Shown piece after piece: positions 32,843 to 41,502 of a DNA stretch of 45,497 nt; the stretch's first letter is position 1, and every line of letters begins with the position of its first letter. A program made the translations under genes and the position numbers. The stretch is from Candidatus Poribacteria bacterium (GTDB lineage: Bacteria; Poribacteria; WGA-4E; UBA9662): assembly GCA_002709695.1 (NCBI GenBank), contig PAQF01000002.1, forward strand, positions 67,452 through 112,948, read 5' to 3'. A model generated the notes under the pieces. It saw only the letters and a list, made by a program, of their open reading frames with translations, made no database searches and was not told where the DNA came from.

Positions 32843-33817
32843 ATGCGTACACTAAAAGTTTTGCTCTTGCCTTTAAAAGGATACTTTCAACCTTGGTGTG
32901 ATGATGTAATTGATGCTATAGGAAATAAGCATCAACTGTCAGTTTTTAATCCTTCAAAGCCAATTTTAACTCAATTTGATGGTATTGATGTGGTGATTGA
33001 TCATGGGGGGAGTGTTGGGACACGAAGGATGATGGACGTAGCTACTAGCGCCAAGTTGTGGCAAATCTTGGGTACTGGCTTTGATCACTTTGACTTGGAA
33101 TATATTCGAAGGTTGGGGATTCCAGTGGCCAATTGCCCTGGAGGTTTTAGTAGTGGAGCGCTGGCTGAAAGCGCGATGATGTTCATATTGATGCTCTCCC
33201 GCCGATATCAACAATCAGCTGACAATTTCGAGTCTGGTGTTTTGTATCAACCACTAAGCTTTGAACTATCCGGTCAAAGCTTAGGGATTATAGGCTTAGG
33301 GGCTAGTGGGGAAGAATTGGCTCGTCGTGCCAAATCGTTTGGGATGAAGATACTGGCTATTGACGTTCGAACTATAGAATCACAGGTTCTGGACGAACTT
33401 CAGCCAGAATTCATGGGATCTCCTTTGGATATAGACCAGATAATAACTGAAGTTGATTTTTTATCGCTGCACTTACACTTAAACTCGGAAACTCGTCATA
33501 TTATTGATGCACGTCGTATATCGTTGATGAAATCAACAGCTTGCTTGATTAACGTTGCACGCGGTGAATTGGTGGACGAGCAAGCGTTACACTATGCCCT
33601 AGTTAATAGAAAGCTTGGAGGTGCAGGTTTGGATGTTTTTACTGAAGAACCACCCGACCCTCAAGCTCCAGTTTTTCAACTGCCAAACGTGGTAATTACT
33701 CCTCACGTTGCTGGAGTTACATACCAAACTTCTCGCCAGCGGGCAGCATGCGCCGCTCAGAATGTGGATCGCATTGCTCAAGAACTTTCCCCTTTCTATA
33801 GGATAGATGAAAATTAA
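32843..33817 (+). CDS. D-isomer-specific 2-hydroxyacid dehydrogenase
   Basis: The 324-residue protein has an N-terminal catalytic domain, the NAD-binding motif GLGASG (151-156) followed by D174 at the end of beta-2 in LAIDVR (NAD preference), and the catalytic triad R240 in NVARGELVD, E269 in EEPPDP, and H288 in TPHVAGVT. Family members reduce glyoxylate, hydroxypyruvate, phosphoglycerate or related 2-keto acids. The absence of an ACT domain argues against a full-length SerA. The start ATG lies within the tail of the possible aldolase remnant. It may reduce a keto acid generated by the sugar-acid enzymes around it. Confidence 0.88.
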   Translation: MRTLKVLLLPLKGYFQPWCDDVIDAIGNKHQLSVFNPSKPILTQFDGIDVVIDHGGSVGTRRMMDVATSAKLWQILGTGFDHFDLEYIRRLGIPVANCPGGFSSGALAESAMMFILMLSRRYQQSADNFESGVLYQPLSFELSGQSLGIIGLGASGEELARRAKSFGMKILAIDVRTIESQVLDELQPEFMGSPLDIDQIITEVDFLSLHLHLNSETRHIIDARRISLMKSTACLINVARGELVDEQALHYALVNRKLGGAGLDVFTEEPPDPQAPVFQLPNVVITPHVAGVTYQTSRQRAACAAQNVDRIAQELSPFYRIDEN

Positions 33818-34056
33818 ATATTTGAGACAACTAAACTATGATAAAATTAGCATGAGGGCTTCTGTCAATAATACAATGGTATCTTGTTTTGCAGGTTGCA
33901 ATAGGCTAAATCTAGATTAGTATTACATTTAACTAGCTGATAATCATAAGATGAGAACATAATCATTGGTAAAAACCTGACAGGTATTTCGATTACCTGC
34001 TAGAAATAAAGTACTGAATTCTTAAACCAATTATTAGAAGCAAAGGTAGAAAACAA

Positions 34057-34818
34057 ATGGAAATTAGACCGAATCGAATCAAACAGAAGATTGCGGTTGG
34101 TGAGATCGCTTATGTCGCTAGTGGTTTTACTCATCCTGATGACATCGATGCTTTTGGACCTGTTGGATTTGATGGGATATGGCTGGAGGGAGAACATGGT
34201 CCTGTCGACGCGGGGGAACTTGGTAACCTCACTCGCTCATGTGACATTTGGGGTATGACCTCAGTTGTTCGCGTTAATCGTAATGACCGAGGGTTAATTT
34301 ACCGAACGCTTGATCGTGGAGCTCAGGGAATTGTTGTTCCACATGTTAATACGAAAGAGGAAGCCCAAAATTTGGTCGAAAGTGGTAAGTTCGCTCCGGT
34401 CGGCCGCCGAGGGATGTTTACTAGCCGTCAAGGCTACGGAGTATCAAACTATTTTGACCTCGCTAATAATGAAACCCTTTTGATAGTATTAATTGAGGAT
34501 ATTACCGCTGTAGGTAACTTAGATCAGATTTTGATGGTTGATCATATTGATGTTTTCTTCGTTGCCCCGTCGGATTTAGCTACTTCAATGGGACACATTG
34601 GAAATCTTCAACATCCTGAAGTTCAAAATACTATTGATACAACTCTGGCTCGTATTCAAGATGCTGGACGTATACCTGGAACGCTTGCTAACAATGAAAA
34701 CGTAGCTAGGTATACCGAAGCTGGTGTTCGATTCCTATTAACAGGAATCGGTCCTTGGCTGACTGCGGGCGCAGGACAATTCAAAGACCGTGCTGAAAAT
34801 GGGGTTCGACCTAAATAA
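34057..34818 (+). CDS. HpcH/HpaI-family class II 2-keto-acid aldolase
   Basis: The 253-residue TIM-barrel protein has the catalytic base H47 in WLEGEHGPVD, the carboxylate-binding arginine in VVRVNRND, GAQGIVVPHV, and the metal ligands in VLIEDITAV (Glu) and VAPSDLATSMG (Asp). GRRGMF is the usual loop contact. Enzymes such as HpaI, GarL and RhmA cleave 2-keto-3-deoxy acids to pyruvate and an aldehyde. An AAGGTAG lies before the ATG. It is convergent with the enolase-superfamily gene at 34912, and the pair would make sense as dehydratase plus aldolase of a sugar-acid route, for example like rhamnonate or galactarate degradation. The exact substrate is not readable. Confidence 0.88.
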   Translation: MEIRPNRIKQKIAVGEIAYVASGFTHPDDIDAFGPVGFDGIWLEGEHGPVDAGELGNLTRSCDIWGMTSVVRVNRNDRGLIYRTLDRGAQGIVVPHVNTKEEAQNLVESGKFAPVGRRGMFTSRQGYGVSNYFDLANNETLLIVLIEDITAVGNLDQILMVDHIDVFFVAPSDLATSMGHIGNLQHPEVQNTIDTTLARIQDAGRIPGTLANNENVARYTEAGVRFLLTGIGPWLTAGAGQFKDRAENGVRPK

Positions 34819-34911
34819 TACAGGATAGTTTGGTGTGCATCCTTAATAGACAAACAATTATTGGATACATCAGCAGTTCTATCTTCAGCATTTATAAGTG
34901 TTGTTCACTGA

Positions 34912-36189
34912 TCAATCTAAGATAGGATTTTCCTGTACCCTTTGATGTAAGTTTTGCCATGCTTTAGACCCGTCATTGAACCAAATTTCCAAGCGAGTAC
35001 CTTCTGCTTGAGCAGGGACATGATCCTTGTTGAAATAATTCAGCCCTTGTCCTGCCATGTTCAATCGTTTCCCATTCGGATAAACAACAGTATAAATAAT
35101 TTCTGGCTTGGGATGGATATAGCACTCGTTTTTTTGCTGAAACCCCCTGAGCTCTTCCGGTGAGACACGATACTTTTCAACTGCGTCTTCATTCACCGCA
35201 ACTCCTAACCCGGGAGCATCTGGCACTTTCTGTGATCCATTATTTACTTCTACTGGCTTTTGTAAAAGATGATGGCTGTAGAGGTTGACACAAGTAATTG
35301 CTGGCCAGCTAGCATGGGTGAGAACTGCACCAAGATGTGCTGCCCAAGTTGTCGTTAAACCGTTTCCCACCAATTGTAACCAGAAAGGCATTTCGGCTTC
35401 CCCACTTAGCAATCCTTGTCTCATAACAGTAGATTTCCCTCCGCCAATTACATATCCATCGCAAACTTGATTCTGAACGCTTGTTAGGTAAGCAGGAGAT
35501 CCAAAATGCATGGCGATTGGTCGATCAATTGCTTGCCGGATTTTCTTGTTGCCTGGTATATCTTCCTGTGGTATGGGAGTTTCAAACATGGCAACGTTAT
35601 CATATTGTATTAACTTTGACATTATTGGAATAGCTGTTTCGTCATTCCGGAAGGACCCGTTTGGGTCTAGGTCGAGTTTGAAATCCGTGGGAACAACCTT
35701 GGAAATTTCATCAACTTGCTTCACAATATCCCACCAAGGCCGTGGTTTGTTTTTAAAACTGGTGTAACCATGCTTAACTGCTTCCTCCGCCTCCGCAGCC
35801 CAATTCTCGGGAGAAGCATCAATAGACCACCAAGAGATTGGGGGATCATCACGAACCTTCATACCAAGTAACTCATAAACAGGGACTTCCAAAATTTGAC
35901 CAACCACATCAAAAAGTGCCATCTGGAGTCCTGCCCCTAAAGAATCATCGTTCATTAGTTTTGCGGGATTAGCTCCCAAAACTCGGTTGATTCCCTCGTC
36001 AGTCACCCGGCCGTAGGTATAGTGAATAACGGTTTCTCCCCAACCTATGTGTCCTGTGTCAGTCGTTACCCGACACAATTCTAGAATCGACCAGTTATAT
36101 ACGGTGGATACACTTTGTGTGGTGATTTCTTGCTGTCGAGGCGTAAATGGAACATCAACAACAATACGCTCAATATCAGTCACTTTCAT
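34912..36189 (-). CDS. Enolase-superfamily protein (mandelate racemase/muconate lactonizing type) with altered metal site
   Basis: The 425-residue protein has the N-terminal capping domain, then a barrel with a KxK-type motif (FKNKP, K146 and K148), D173/D175 in KLDLDPNG and E203 in AMFETPIP. The third metal ligand, normally Asp or Glu about 26 residues later, is replaced: the aligned stretch reads AMHFGSP (H228). After the barrel there is an extra C-terminal segment of about 80 residues (from about 345) with YPNGKRLNMAGQG. Canonical members dehydrate sugar acids. The altered site suggests another metal geometry, other chemistry or a loss of activity. An AGGAGTT precedes the ATG. The unknown-family gene lies upstream by 27 bases in the same orientation, probably one operon. 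Confidence 0.8.
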   Translation of the reverse strand: MKVTDIERIVVDVPFTPRQQEITTQSVSTVYNWSILELCRVTTDTGHIGWGETVIHYTYGRVTDEGINRVLGANPAKLMNDDSLGAGLQMALFDVVGQILEVPVYELLGMKVRDDPPISWWSIDASPENWAAEAEEAVKHGYTSFKNKPRPWWDIVKQVDEISKVVPTDFKLDLDPNGSFRNDETAIPIMSKLIQYDNVAMFETPIPQEDIPGNKKIRQAIDRPIAMHFGSPAYLTSVQNQVCDGYVIGGGKSTVMRQGLLSGEAEMPFWLQLVGNGLTTTWAAHLGAVLTHASWPAITCVNLYSHHLLQKPVEVNNGSQKVPDAPGLGVAVNEDAVEKYRVSPEELRGFQQKNECYIHPKPEIIYTVVYPNGKRLNMAGQGLNYFNKDHVPAQAEGTRLEIWFNDGSKAWQNLHQRVQENPILD

Positions 36190-36216
36190 TGAAAACTCCT
36201 TTTTACTAAAGAAATG

Positions 36217-37977
36217 TTAGTCTCGATTCCAAGGGAAAGCAAAAGTTGGTTGATTGGCATAGCGATTCATTTTGATAATAATGCTGCTCCCTGATCCAGG
36301 AGCTAGTTGAACATTAAAGGAGGACCTATTGACTGATAAAATTTGATTGTCAGTGGTAACATCCAAAACCTGGTGTTCTGCATACGCTCCTCCTTGTACT
36401 ATGACCGTTCGAGGCTCAACCGGATTTATATTAACCAGTTTAAGAGAAACTTCATCATCCGTCATTTTTTCAACCAGTGCGGCAACATCTTCCGGAATTC
36501 CCGCTCGCTGATTGCTTGGATCAAAGTAACGAACTCGACAATGTAAAGGCTCTCCGTGCCGGGGTGGAATTCCTCCAAGCATCAATTCTACTAACGTTTT
36601 AACTATAGCAGGATTAAATGGCATGGGGTCATCTGAAAGTCGGGTGTCAACAGTTGTAGAATCGTTGTACATCCCTTCCATTTTCTGACGAACAGTACCA
36701 AAATCTCGTTGTAGTGCGTCCACGGGATAGTTTGGGTTTTTGCCTTCTAAGAAGCCAAGCCATCCATCAACAGGTAAATATTTCAAATCATCCCGTTTCA
36801 TAGACCAGTAATAGACATCCAAAGCTCCATGACTATAAGGATTTGGTTTGTAACTATACCATCCCTGGTCCCCATACATATGCGGATACATAATTTGATC
36901 GTCTATTGTTTTTTTGTTGTTATTAATTTCATTGAGCATGTTACGCCAGACATCAGTATAGAATTGATTCCCAGTAACAAGCAGTGCGTTTCCAAAGCCC
37001 GCTATGGCTCGATAGACAGCATTTCGGTCAGCTGAAGCCCCTGTTTGAGGAACAATTACGGTAAAAGCCCAACCGTAGCAACCGCCGTACCATTTACCCT
37101 GACACTCTCCACCTATTGTACCGTCTAAACCCACGTTGGATGGGATGATTCCACCATTATTATTGGTCCGTTCCACCCAAGCGTCTACATATTCCAACAG
37201 CCATTCTTTATACTTGGATTCACCGGTTAACATGTAAGCATTAACAGCTAGGCTAGTCACTGCTAAATTGAGGGGGTGATCACCAACAATATCAGTGTAG
37301 TCTTTGAAATGTGCTAGCATTTCATCAAAATCTCGCTCACCATGCTTAGGGGCAAAACGTCCACCTACCTCGATTGGATCACCTGCCCAATCAAGGGCGG
37401 TAGCTTTCCGTAGCAGTGGTCCCCGGCTTCCATTGAACATGCTGCGGATTATTTTATGTTTTGGATCATAGTTATTAGCCTGAATGTCTTCATTCATATA
37501 GAAACCAGCATAACGCTTGACTCGCCTTTGGAAATCTAGGTCATCGGGATTGGATAAACCTTGCAGATTAAACACAGTCAAGCCCTCAGCATTGTGAAAC
37601 CAGTCAAACATAACAGGAAATTCTTTATAATACATTCCGTTGCGAGCGATAGAAACTTCAGTTGTCTTGGCTTCCGTATATTGACGTAAATGTCCTTCCC
37701 AAGCTTTCTTATACATGTGCAAGATTATATCTGAGGCGCCCAACATATGTAGAATAGGCCATCCGGTCAGATTCTCAATGGCATCATCCGGTCCATCGTT
37801 CCCTCCCCAACGAGGTAAGCACAATAAATAACCACGTTCGTCAAAGTATCGATTAAAGAACTCTTGGCACGCCAGAGTTTGGACTCGAATCAGCTCTCTT
37901 TCTAACAATGCCCAAGATGGAGGAGGTTGTGGTGTGTCAATCAGCAAAGTTTTTCTGTTTACTGGCGATCTATTCAT
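36217..37977 (-). CDS. Cytoplasmic paralogue of the unrecognised lipoprotein family
   Basis: The 586-residue protein aligns with the lipoprotein at 16783-18768 over its whole length. Shared blocks are WA-L-ERELI near the N-terminus, MFDWFHNAEG, YAGFYMNE with NNYD, NLAVTSLAVNAYMLTGE, IIPSNVGLDGTIGG, GKWYGGCYGW, VRYFDPSNQRAGIPEDVAALV, GGAYAEHQ and a C-terminal TFAFPW. Unlike the lipoprotein it has no signal peptide or transmembrane segment, so it should be cytoplasmic. Helix-rich repeats suggest an (alpha/alpha)6-type fold. I cannot name the family or reaction. It sits immediately upstream of the enolase-superfamily gene in one probable operon, which hints at a role in processing imported sugar acids or oligosaccharides. 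Confidence 0.65.
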   Translation of the reverse strand: MNRSPVNRKTLLIDTPQPPPSWALLERELIRVQTLACQEFFNRYFDERGYLLCLPRWGGNDGPDDAIENLTGWPILHMLGASDIILHMYKKAWEGHLRQYTEAKTTEVSIARNGMYYKEFPVMFDWFHNAEGLTVFNLQGLSNPDDLDFQRRVKRYAGFYMNEDIQANNYDPKHKIIRSMFNGSRGPLLRKATALDWAGDPIEVGGRFAPKHGERDFDEMLAHFKDYTDIVGDHPLNLAVTSLAVNAYMLTGESKYKEWLLEYVDAWVERTNNNGGIIPSNVGLDGTIGGECQGKWYGGCYGWAFTVIVPQTGASADRNAVYRAIAGFGNALLVTGNQFYTDVWRNMLNEINNNKKTIDDQIMYPHMYGDQGWYSYKPNPYSHGALDVYYWSMKRDDLKYLPVDGWLGFLEGKNPNYPVDALQRDFGTVRQKMEGMYNDSTTVDTRLSDDPMPFNPAIVKTLVELMLGGIPPRHGEPLHCRVRYFDPSNQRAGIPEDVAALVEKMTDDEVSLKLVNINPVEPRTVIVQGGAYAEHQVLDVTTDNQILSVNRSSFNVQLAPGSGSSIIIKMNRYANQPTFAFPWNRD

Positions 37978-38208
37978 TTTCTAATTTTCCAATTGGTTAT
38001 GCTTACCAATGTTAAATTCTTAGTTATGTATGTAGCAATTATAGCAAAGTCGATTTTAAGAGTCTATCATAGACTCAGGTCAGATTTTGTTTATGGGAGG
38101 ACACAATTGTAAATCATCAATAAACTTGATATAGAAATAGGTTGCCAACGAAAATCAGGTATGTTATTTTCGGGGACAGTATTGCAACCCCCCATCTTAG
38201 AGAACTTG

Positions 38209-38874
38209 ATGAAAATTGTCGTTATTGATACCGAAACAATACGTTGGTCAGACGAAGTTCCGGGAAGATGGGATAATGTCGAGAATTTTGGCTTGTCTAT
38301 ACTTGTTCTTGGTATACCGAATAATGGTTCTTTAGAGTTTCAGGTTTGTTCTCCTAATTATGCCGATCATCTAAGTCGTTTACAACTACAGTTTTCAGAT
38401 CGTGAGACAATTGAAAAAGTACTGAACGAAGCTGAACGGATTGTTTCGTTTAATGCTGACAATTTTGATTTTCGCATTCTAGAGAGTGTGCAGTTCGATG
38501 TACAACAGTGGAGAGAAAAATCGTTTGACATTCTAACAGAGTTTACACGGAAAGTTGGGCATCGGATTAACTTGGAGAACCTGGCAAAAACACAATTTGG
38601 TAGTTCGAAAACGTTTATTACTGCAAAACAAGCTGTTGAATTTTGGCGTGCGGGGCTTGAGCTGATGAGGGGCTGGTCTGGAAAAAATGACTACAAAAAA
38701 TCCAGTGATACTTTCTGTTATAACGTAGCAAAACATCTTTTTCAGGAAGTGGTTGAATACTGCAAGCAGGATGTTCGGCTGACTTATGAATTATATCAAC
38801 ACATTTTGCAAAATCAAAGTCTCAATTATACCGATCGGCGGTCAAATATCAAGAAGGTAAAACTGATTGTATAG
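38209..38874 (+). CDS. DEDDy-type 3'-5' exonuclease-like protein (RNase H fold)
   Basis: I use the ATG at 38209, giving 221 residues starting MKIVVIDTET, as DnaQ-fold proteins do; an earlier ATG at 38161 adds 16 residues. The ExoI motif has D7 and E9, ExoII is IVSFNADNFDF with D87, and ExoIII is EYCKQDV with Y184 and D188, which is the DEDDy arrangement. Such enzymes degrade DNA or RNA from the 3' end with two metal ions. It resembles stand-alone predicted exonucleases of the YprB/RNase_H_2 type more than polymerase proofreading domains. It stands alone, convergent with the membrane protein gene, and shows no link to neighbours. Confidence 0.78.
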   Translation: MKIVVIDTETIRWSDEVPGRWDNVENFGLSILVLGIPNNGSLEFQVCSPNYADHLSRLQLQFSDRETIEKVLNEAERIVSFNADNFDFRILESVQFDVQQWREKSFDILTEFTRKVGHRINLENLAKTQFGSSKTFITAKQAVEFWRAGLELMRGWSGKNDYKKSSDTFCYNVAKHLFQEVVEYCKQDVRLTYELYQHILQNQSLNYTDRRSNIKKVKLIV

Positions 38875-38900
38875 CTTAGCTGTTGTTGGGGAATTACAAG

Positions 38901-40469
38901 TTAGAATGTGTTTCCTCTTTTGCCTCTGTAAAGTTTCAACCTGTTTCTTGAAGAAATGAGTTGGTAACAATCTGCTAAAGATTCAGCTGTGTTCTTGTCA
39001 GCATTACCCCAAATCAGTATATAATCTACCTTCTCGGCATATCTGCAGATATCAATCTCATCAGCTTTCCAATGTACTTTCTGTACCCACTCTTTTTGAT
39101 CAATCGGCGGCTGGAAATTATCCCTGAAGTTAATTGGAAAATAGTCGAATTGAACTTCGTAGTTACCAAGGTTAATGCCGCCATTATTCAGACAATAGTA
39201 GTTGGCAGCATTGACAAAAATCCCTATCCTTAGTGCTTTGCCTTTACTATTGAAAAAGAAGGGCAACACAATTTTCTTTTTTCCGATTGATTGGGTTAAT
39301 GCTGTAAATTCACGGAGTTCGGTATTCAAAATACTGCATTGGTAGGTAACATAAATTGTATTTACCAATGAAACCAGTACAATGCTCAAAGAAAAAACGC
39401 TTTTCCAGACACGGCTGTTTCCTTCTCGAAACCAAGCTAAGAGCAAAATCGAAGCAAGAATAGCAACTCGATCATTCAACCACCCTCCTGGTCCTACTGA
39501 GCGAGGAAGTATCAAGTATAAACCGAACATTACTAAAAAGAGGAGCAGAAAACTATCGATGGGTGTGAACCGATCAACCAATTTCTTGGATCCAATGATT
39601 TTTTCCTGCCATACTGTGTGTACTAACAAATAAATTAAAACAGCAAACACAATGTATGCAATAATTGATTGATTTGTTCCAAGCGAAATTAATATGTCCA
39701 TCGATAGGAATTTCTCCAGTAATTCTGGTATACGAGAAAAACCGATTTTGGGCGCTCCGCCAGATAAAAGATCCGAAGACGGTAGATAGATAAACAATAA
39801 GGTACTTGCGGGTAACAAGATGCAAACGTTGATAATTGCTAGTTTCAGCCTTTTATAAAAGTAAGTTATAGCTAGGAATCCTATAGAAAAAAGTAGGAAC
39901 ACATAGGAAATTAAGTGGGCAAAGTAGGTGATGATAACCATAAAATTTAACAACACAATGCTACGAACATGCATTTCCTCTTTATGTTTCCACCAATAAC
40001 CAGTAGCAAAGAAGAACAGAGGCACACTAAAAGCGAAGTTGTAAAATCCCATCAGAAGAAGATAGTTATAAATGAAGGGAAAAACGACTAAACTAATTCT
40101 TTCTCTGCCATATTCAATTGCATTCAAAAAGTAAAGTATTGCCACTGGAAAAAAAATAACATAGGCACTAAGAAAGATCTTTTCCGCTATTATAGGAGAG
40201 AAAACAATCATCAAAACGGCAAGGGCAAAATGGGAGAGCCAATTGGGAAAGAGGTTCCAATTAATGTTGTAAAATGCTTGGAATCCGTATTCTGGATTCC
40301 AGTATTCTCGTAGCACTTGCGAGTTATATATATGGCTTGGTCCATCCTGAGTAGGGAAAAAATCAAACAACCAGATAGGTAGGAGATGAATAAGAATCAA
40401 GAATATTTGGAGTTTCCTGAAGTTCAGAAAATGACTCCCCAAAAACTCAATCCACTTGGACCTGTCCAC
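38901..40469 (-). CDS. Polytopic membrane protein, GT-C glycosyltransferase-like
   Basis: The 522-residue protein has about ten to twelve hydrophobic helices spread over residues 18-380 and a soluble C-terminal part of about 130 residues. Between the first and second helix lies FPTQDGPSHIYNSQVL, an acidic DxPxH-like loop typical of GT-C glycosyltransferases that use polyprenyl-phosphate sugars at the outer face of the membrane. An ExxxN-like arrangement after the third helix is not clear. The family is not recognised beyond this. It is followed after 70 bases by the ABC permease gene end and shares its orientation, but its spacing suggests its own promoter. Confidence 0.55.
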   Translation of the reverse strand: MDRSKWIEFLGSHFLNFRKLQIFLILIHLLPIWLFDFFPTQDGPSHIYNSQVLREYWNPEYGFQAFYNINWNLFPNWLSHFALAVLMIVFSPIIAEKIFLSAYVIFFPVAILYFLNAIEYGRERISLVVFPFIYNYLLLMGFYNFAFSVPLFFFATGYWWKHKEEMHVRSIVLLNFMVIITYFAHLISYVFLLFSIGFLAITYFYKRLKLAIINVCILLPASTLLFIYLPSSDLLSGGAPKIGFSRIPELLEKFLSMDILISLGTNQSIIAYIVFAVLIYLLVHTVWQEKIIGSKKLVDRFTPIDSFLLLFLVMFGLYLILPRSVGPGGWLNDRVAILASILLLAWFREGNSRVWKSVFSLSIVLVSLVNTIYVTYQCSILNTELREFTALTQSIGKKKIVLPFFFNSKGKALRIGIFVNAANYYCLNNGGINLGNYEVQFDYFPINFRDNFQPPIDQKEWVQKVHWKADEIDICRYAEKVDYILIWGNADKNTAESLADCYQLISSRNRLKLYRGKRGNTF

Positions 40470-40539
40470 TTGCTTTCACCTTATCTCGTTGAATTTTTCA
40501 CCAATAAAGCTTCGATAACAAACAAATATCATCTAAACT

Positions 40540-41502
40540 CTAGGTGTCTACAATACGTGTTTTCTGCCCTATAGCCATGCGCTTAATCAATTCATCAAAT
40601 GTTACGCCAATTAGAATTACAAAACCAATTACTGTGAATTCCGATTCGGTTGGTACATTGAGAAAAAATACGGAATTTTTGATAACCTCAACCATGGCTG
40701 TACCGAAGATAACACCGCTAATGGTCCCTTCGCCTCCACGTAGGCTACAACCTCCAAGGACTGCACCAGCAATCGCATATAATTCGTAAAAATTACCGAA
40801 CGTTGAAGGCTGAACAGAATTCTGGTCTAGAGCAAAGAGCATACCACCAAAACCTGCCAGAACCGAGCAGATAATATAAGCACCAATGATCATGGAATCA
40901 GTGTTGACTCCACTGAACCGTGCCGCATCCCGATTTCGGCCCAAGGCTAATAGATATCGGCCATATATAGTTTTGTTTAGGAATATAGCAGCAACAATGC
41001 CAAACCCAATAAGGATAATAAATGGCATTGGTATTTTATCAAACAATCGGTATTTAACCAATAACCGTAACCCACCAAATCCATTACCAAATCCCTGATT
41101 AATTTCCCCGGTGATATACCTAGCAATTCCTCGATAGATAAAGAGTCCACAGAGTGTAACGATAAAGGGTTGCAATTTCAGTTTTGTGATCAGAAGTCCA
41201 TGAATTAATCCGATGGTTACAGCACACGTAAATACTAAAACAAATCCAATGACAATAGGAACCCCTTCTCTAACTAGCAATAGTGGAAACAATGCTCCCG
41301 TCAAGCCAACAAGTGAACCAATGGATAGATCTATACCGCCAGTAATAATAACAAAGCAGGCCCCGATGGCTAATATGCCATATAAACCTGTCCAACGTGC
41401 CATGTTGATCATATTACCAGACTGCATAAAACGCGGCTCAATAATACCAGTGATGAGAAAAATTGCTGTTAATAAAAGGAAGATTCCAAGGGTTTTCTTC
41501 AT
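40540..41502 (-). CDS. Ribose/monosaccharide-type ABC transporter permease (RbsC-like)
   Basis: The 320-residue protein has eight or more transmembrane helices and the RbsC signature pattern: ITGGIDLSIGSLVGLTGA near residue 60, then GLIHGLLITKLKLQPFIVTLCGLFIYRGIARYITG, GRYLLALGRNRDAARFSGV (the coupling loop to the ATPase), and GAVLGGCSLRGGEGTISG. The ATGA overlap with the upstream ATPase gene (4 bases) means translational coupling. It forms the membrane channel of a CUT2-family sugar importer. No rbsD or rbsK is nearby, so the sugar cannot be assumed to be ribose. Confidence 0.92.
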   Translation of the reverse strand: MKKTLGIFLLLTAIFLITGIIEPRFMQSGNMINMARWTGLYGILAIGACFVIITGGIDLSIGSLVGLTGALFPLLLVREGVPIVIGFVLVFTCAVTIGLIHGLLITKLKLQPFIVTLCGLFIYRGIARYITGEINQGFGNGFGGLRLLVKYRLFDKIPMPFIILIGFGIVAAIFLNKTIYGRYLLALGRNRDAARFSGVNTDSMIIGAYIICSVLAGFGGMLFALDQNSVQPSTFGNFYELYAIAGAVLGGCSLRGGEGTISGVIFGTAMVEVIKNSVFFLNVPTESEFTVIGFVILIGVTFDELIKRMAIGQKTRIVDT

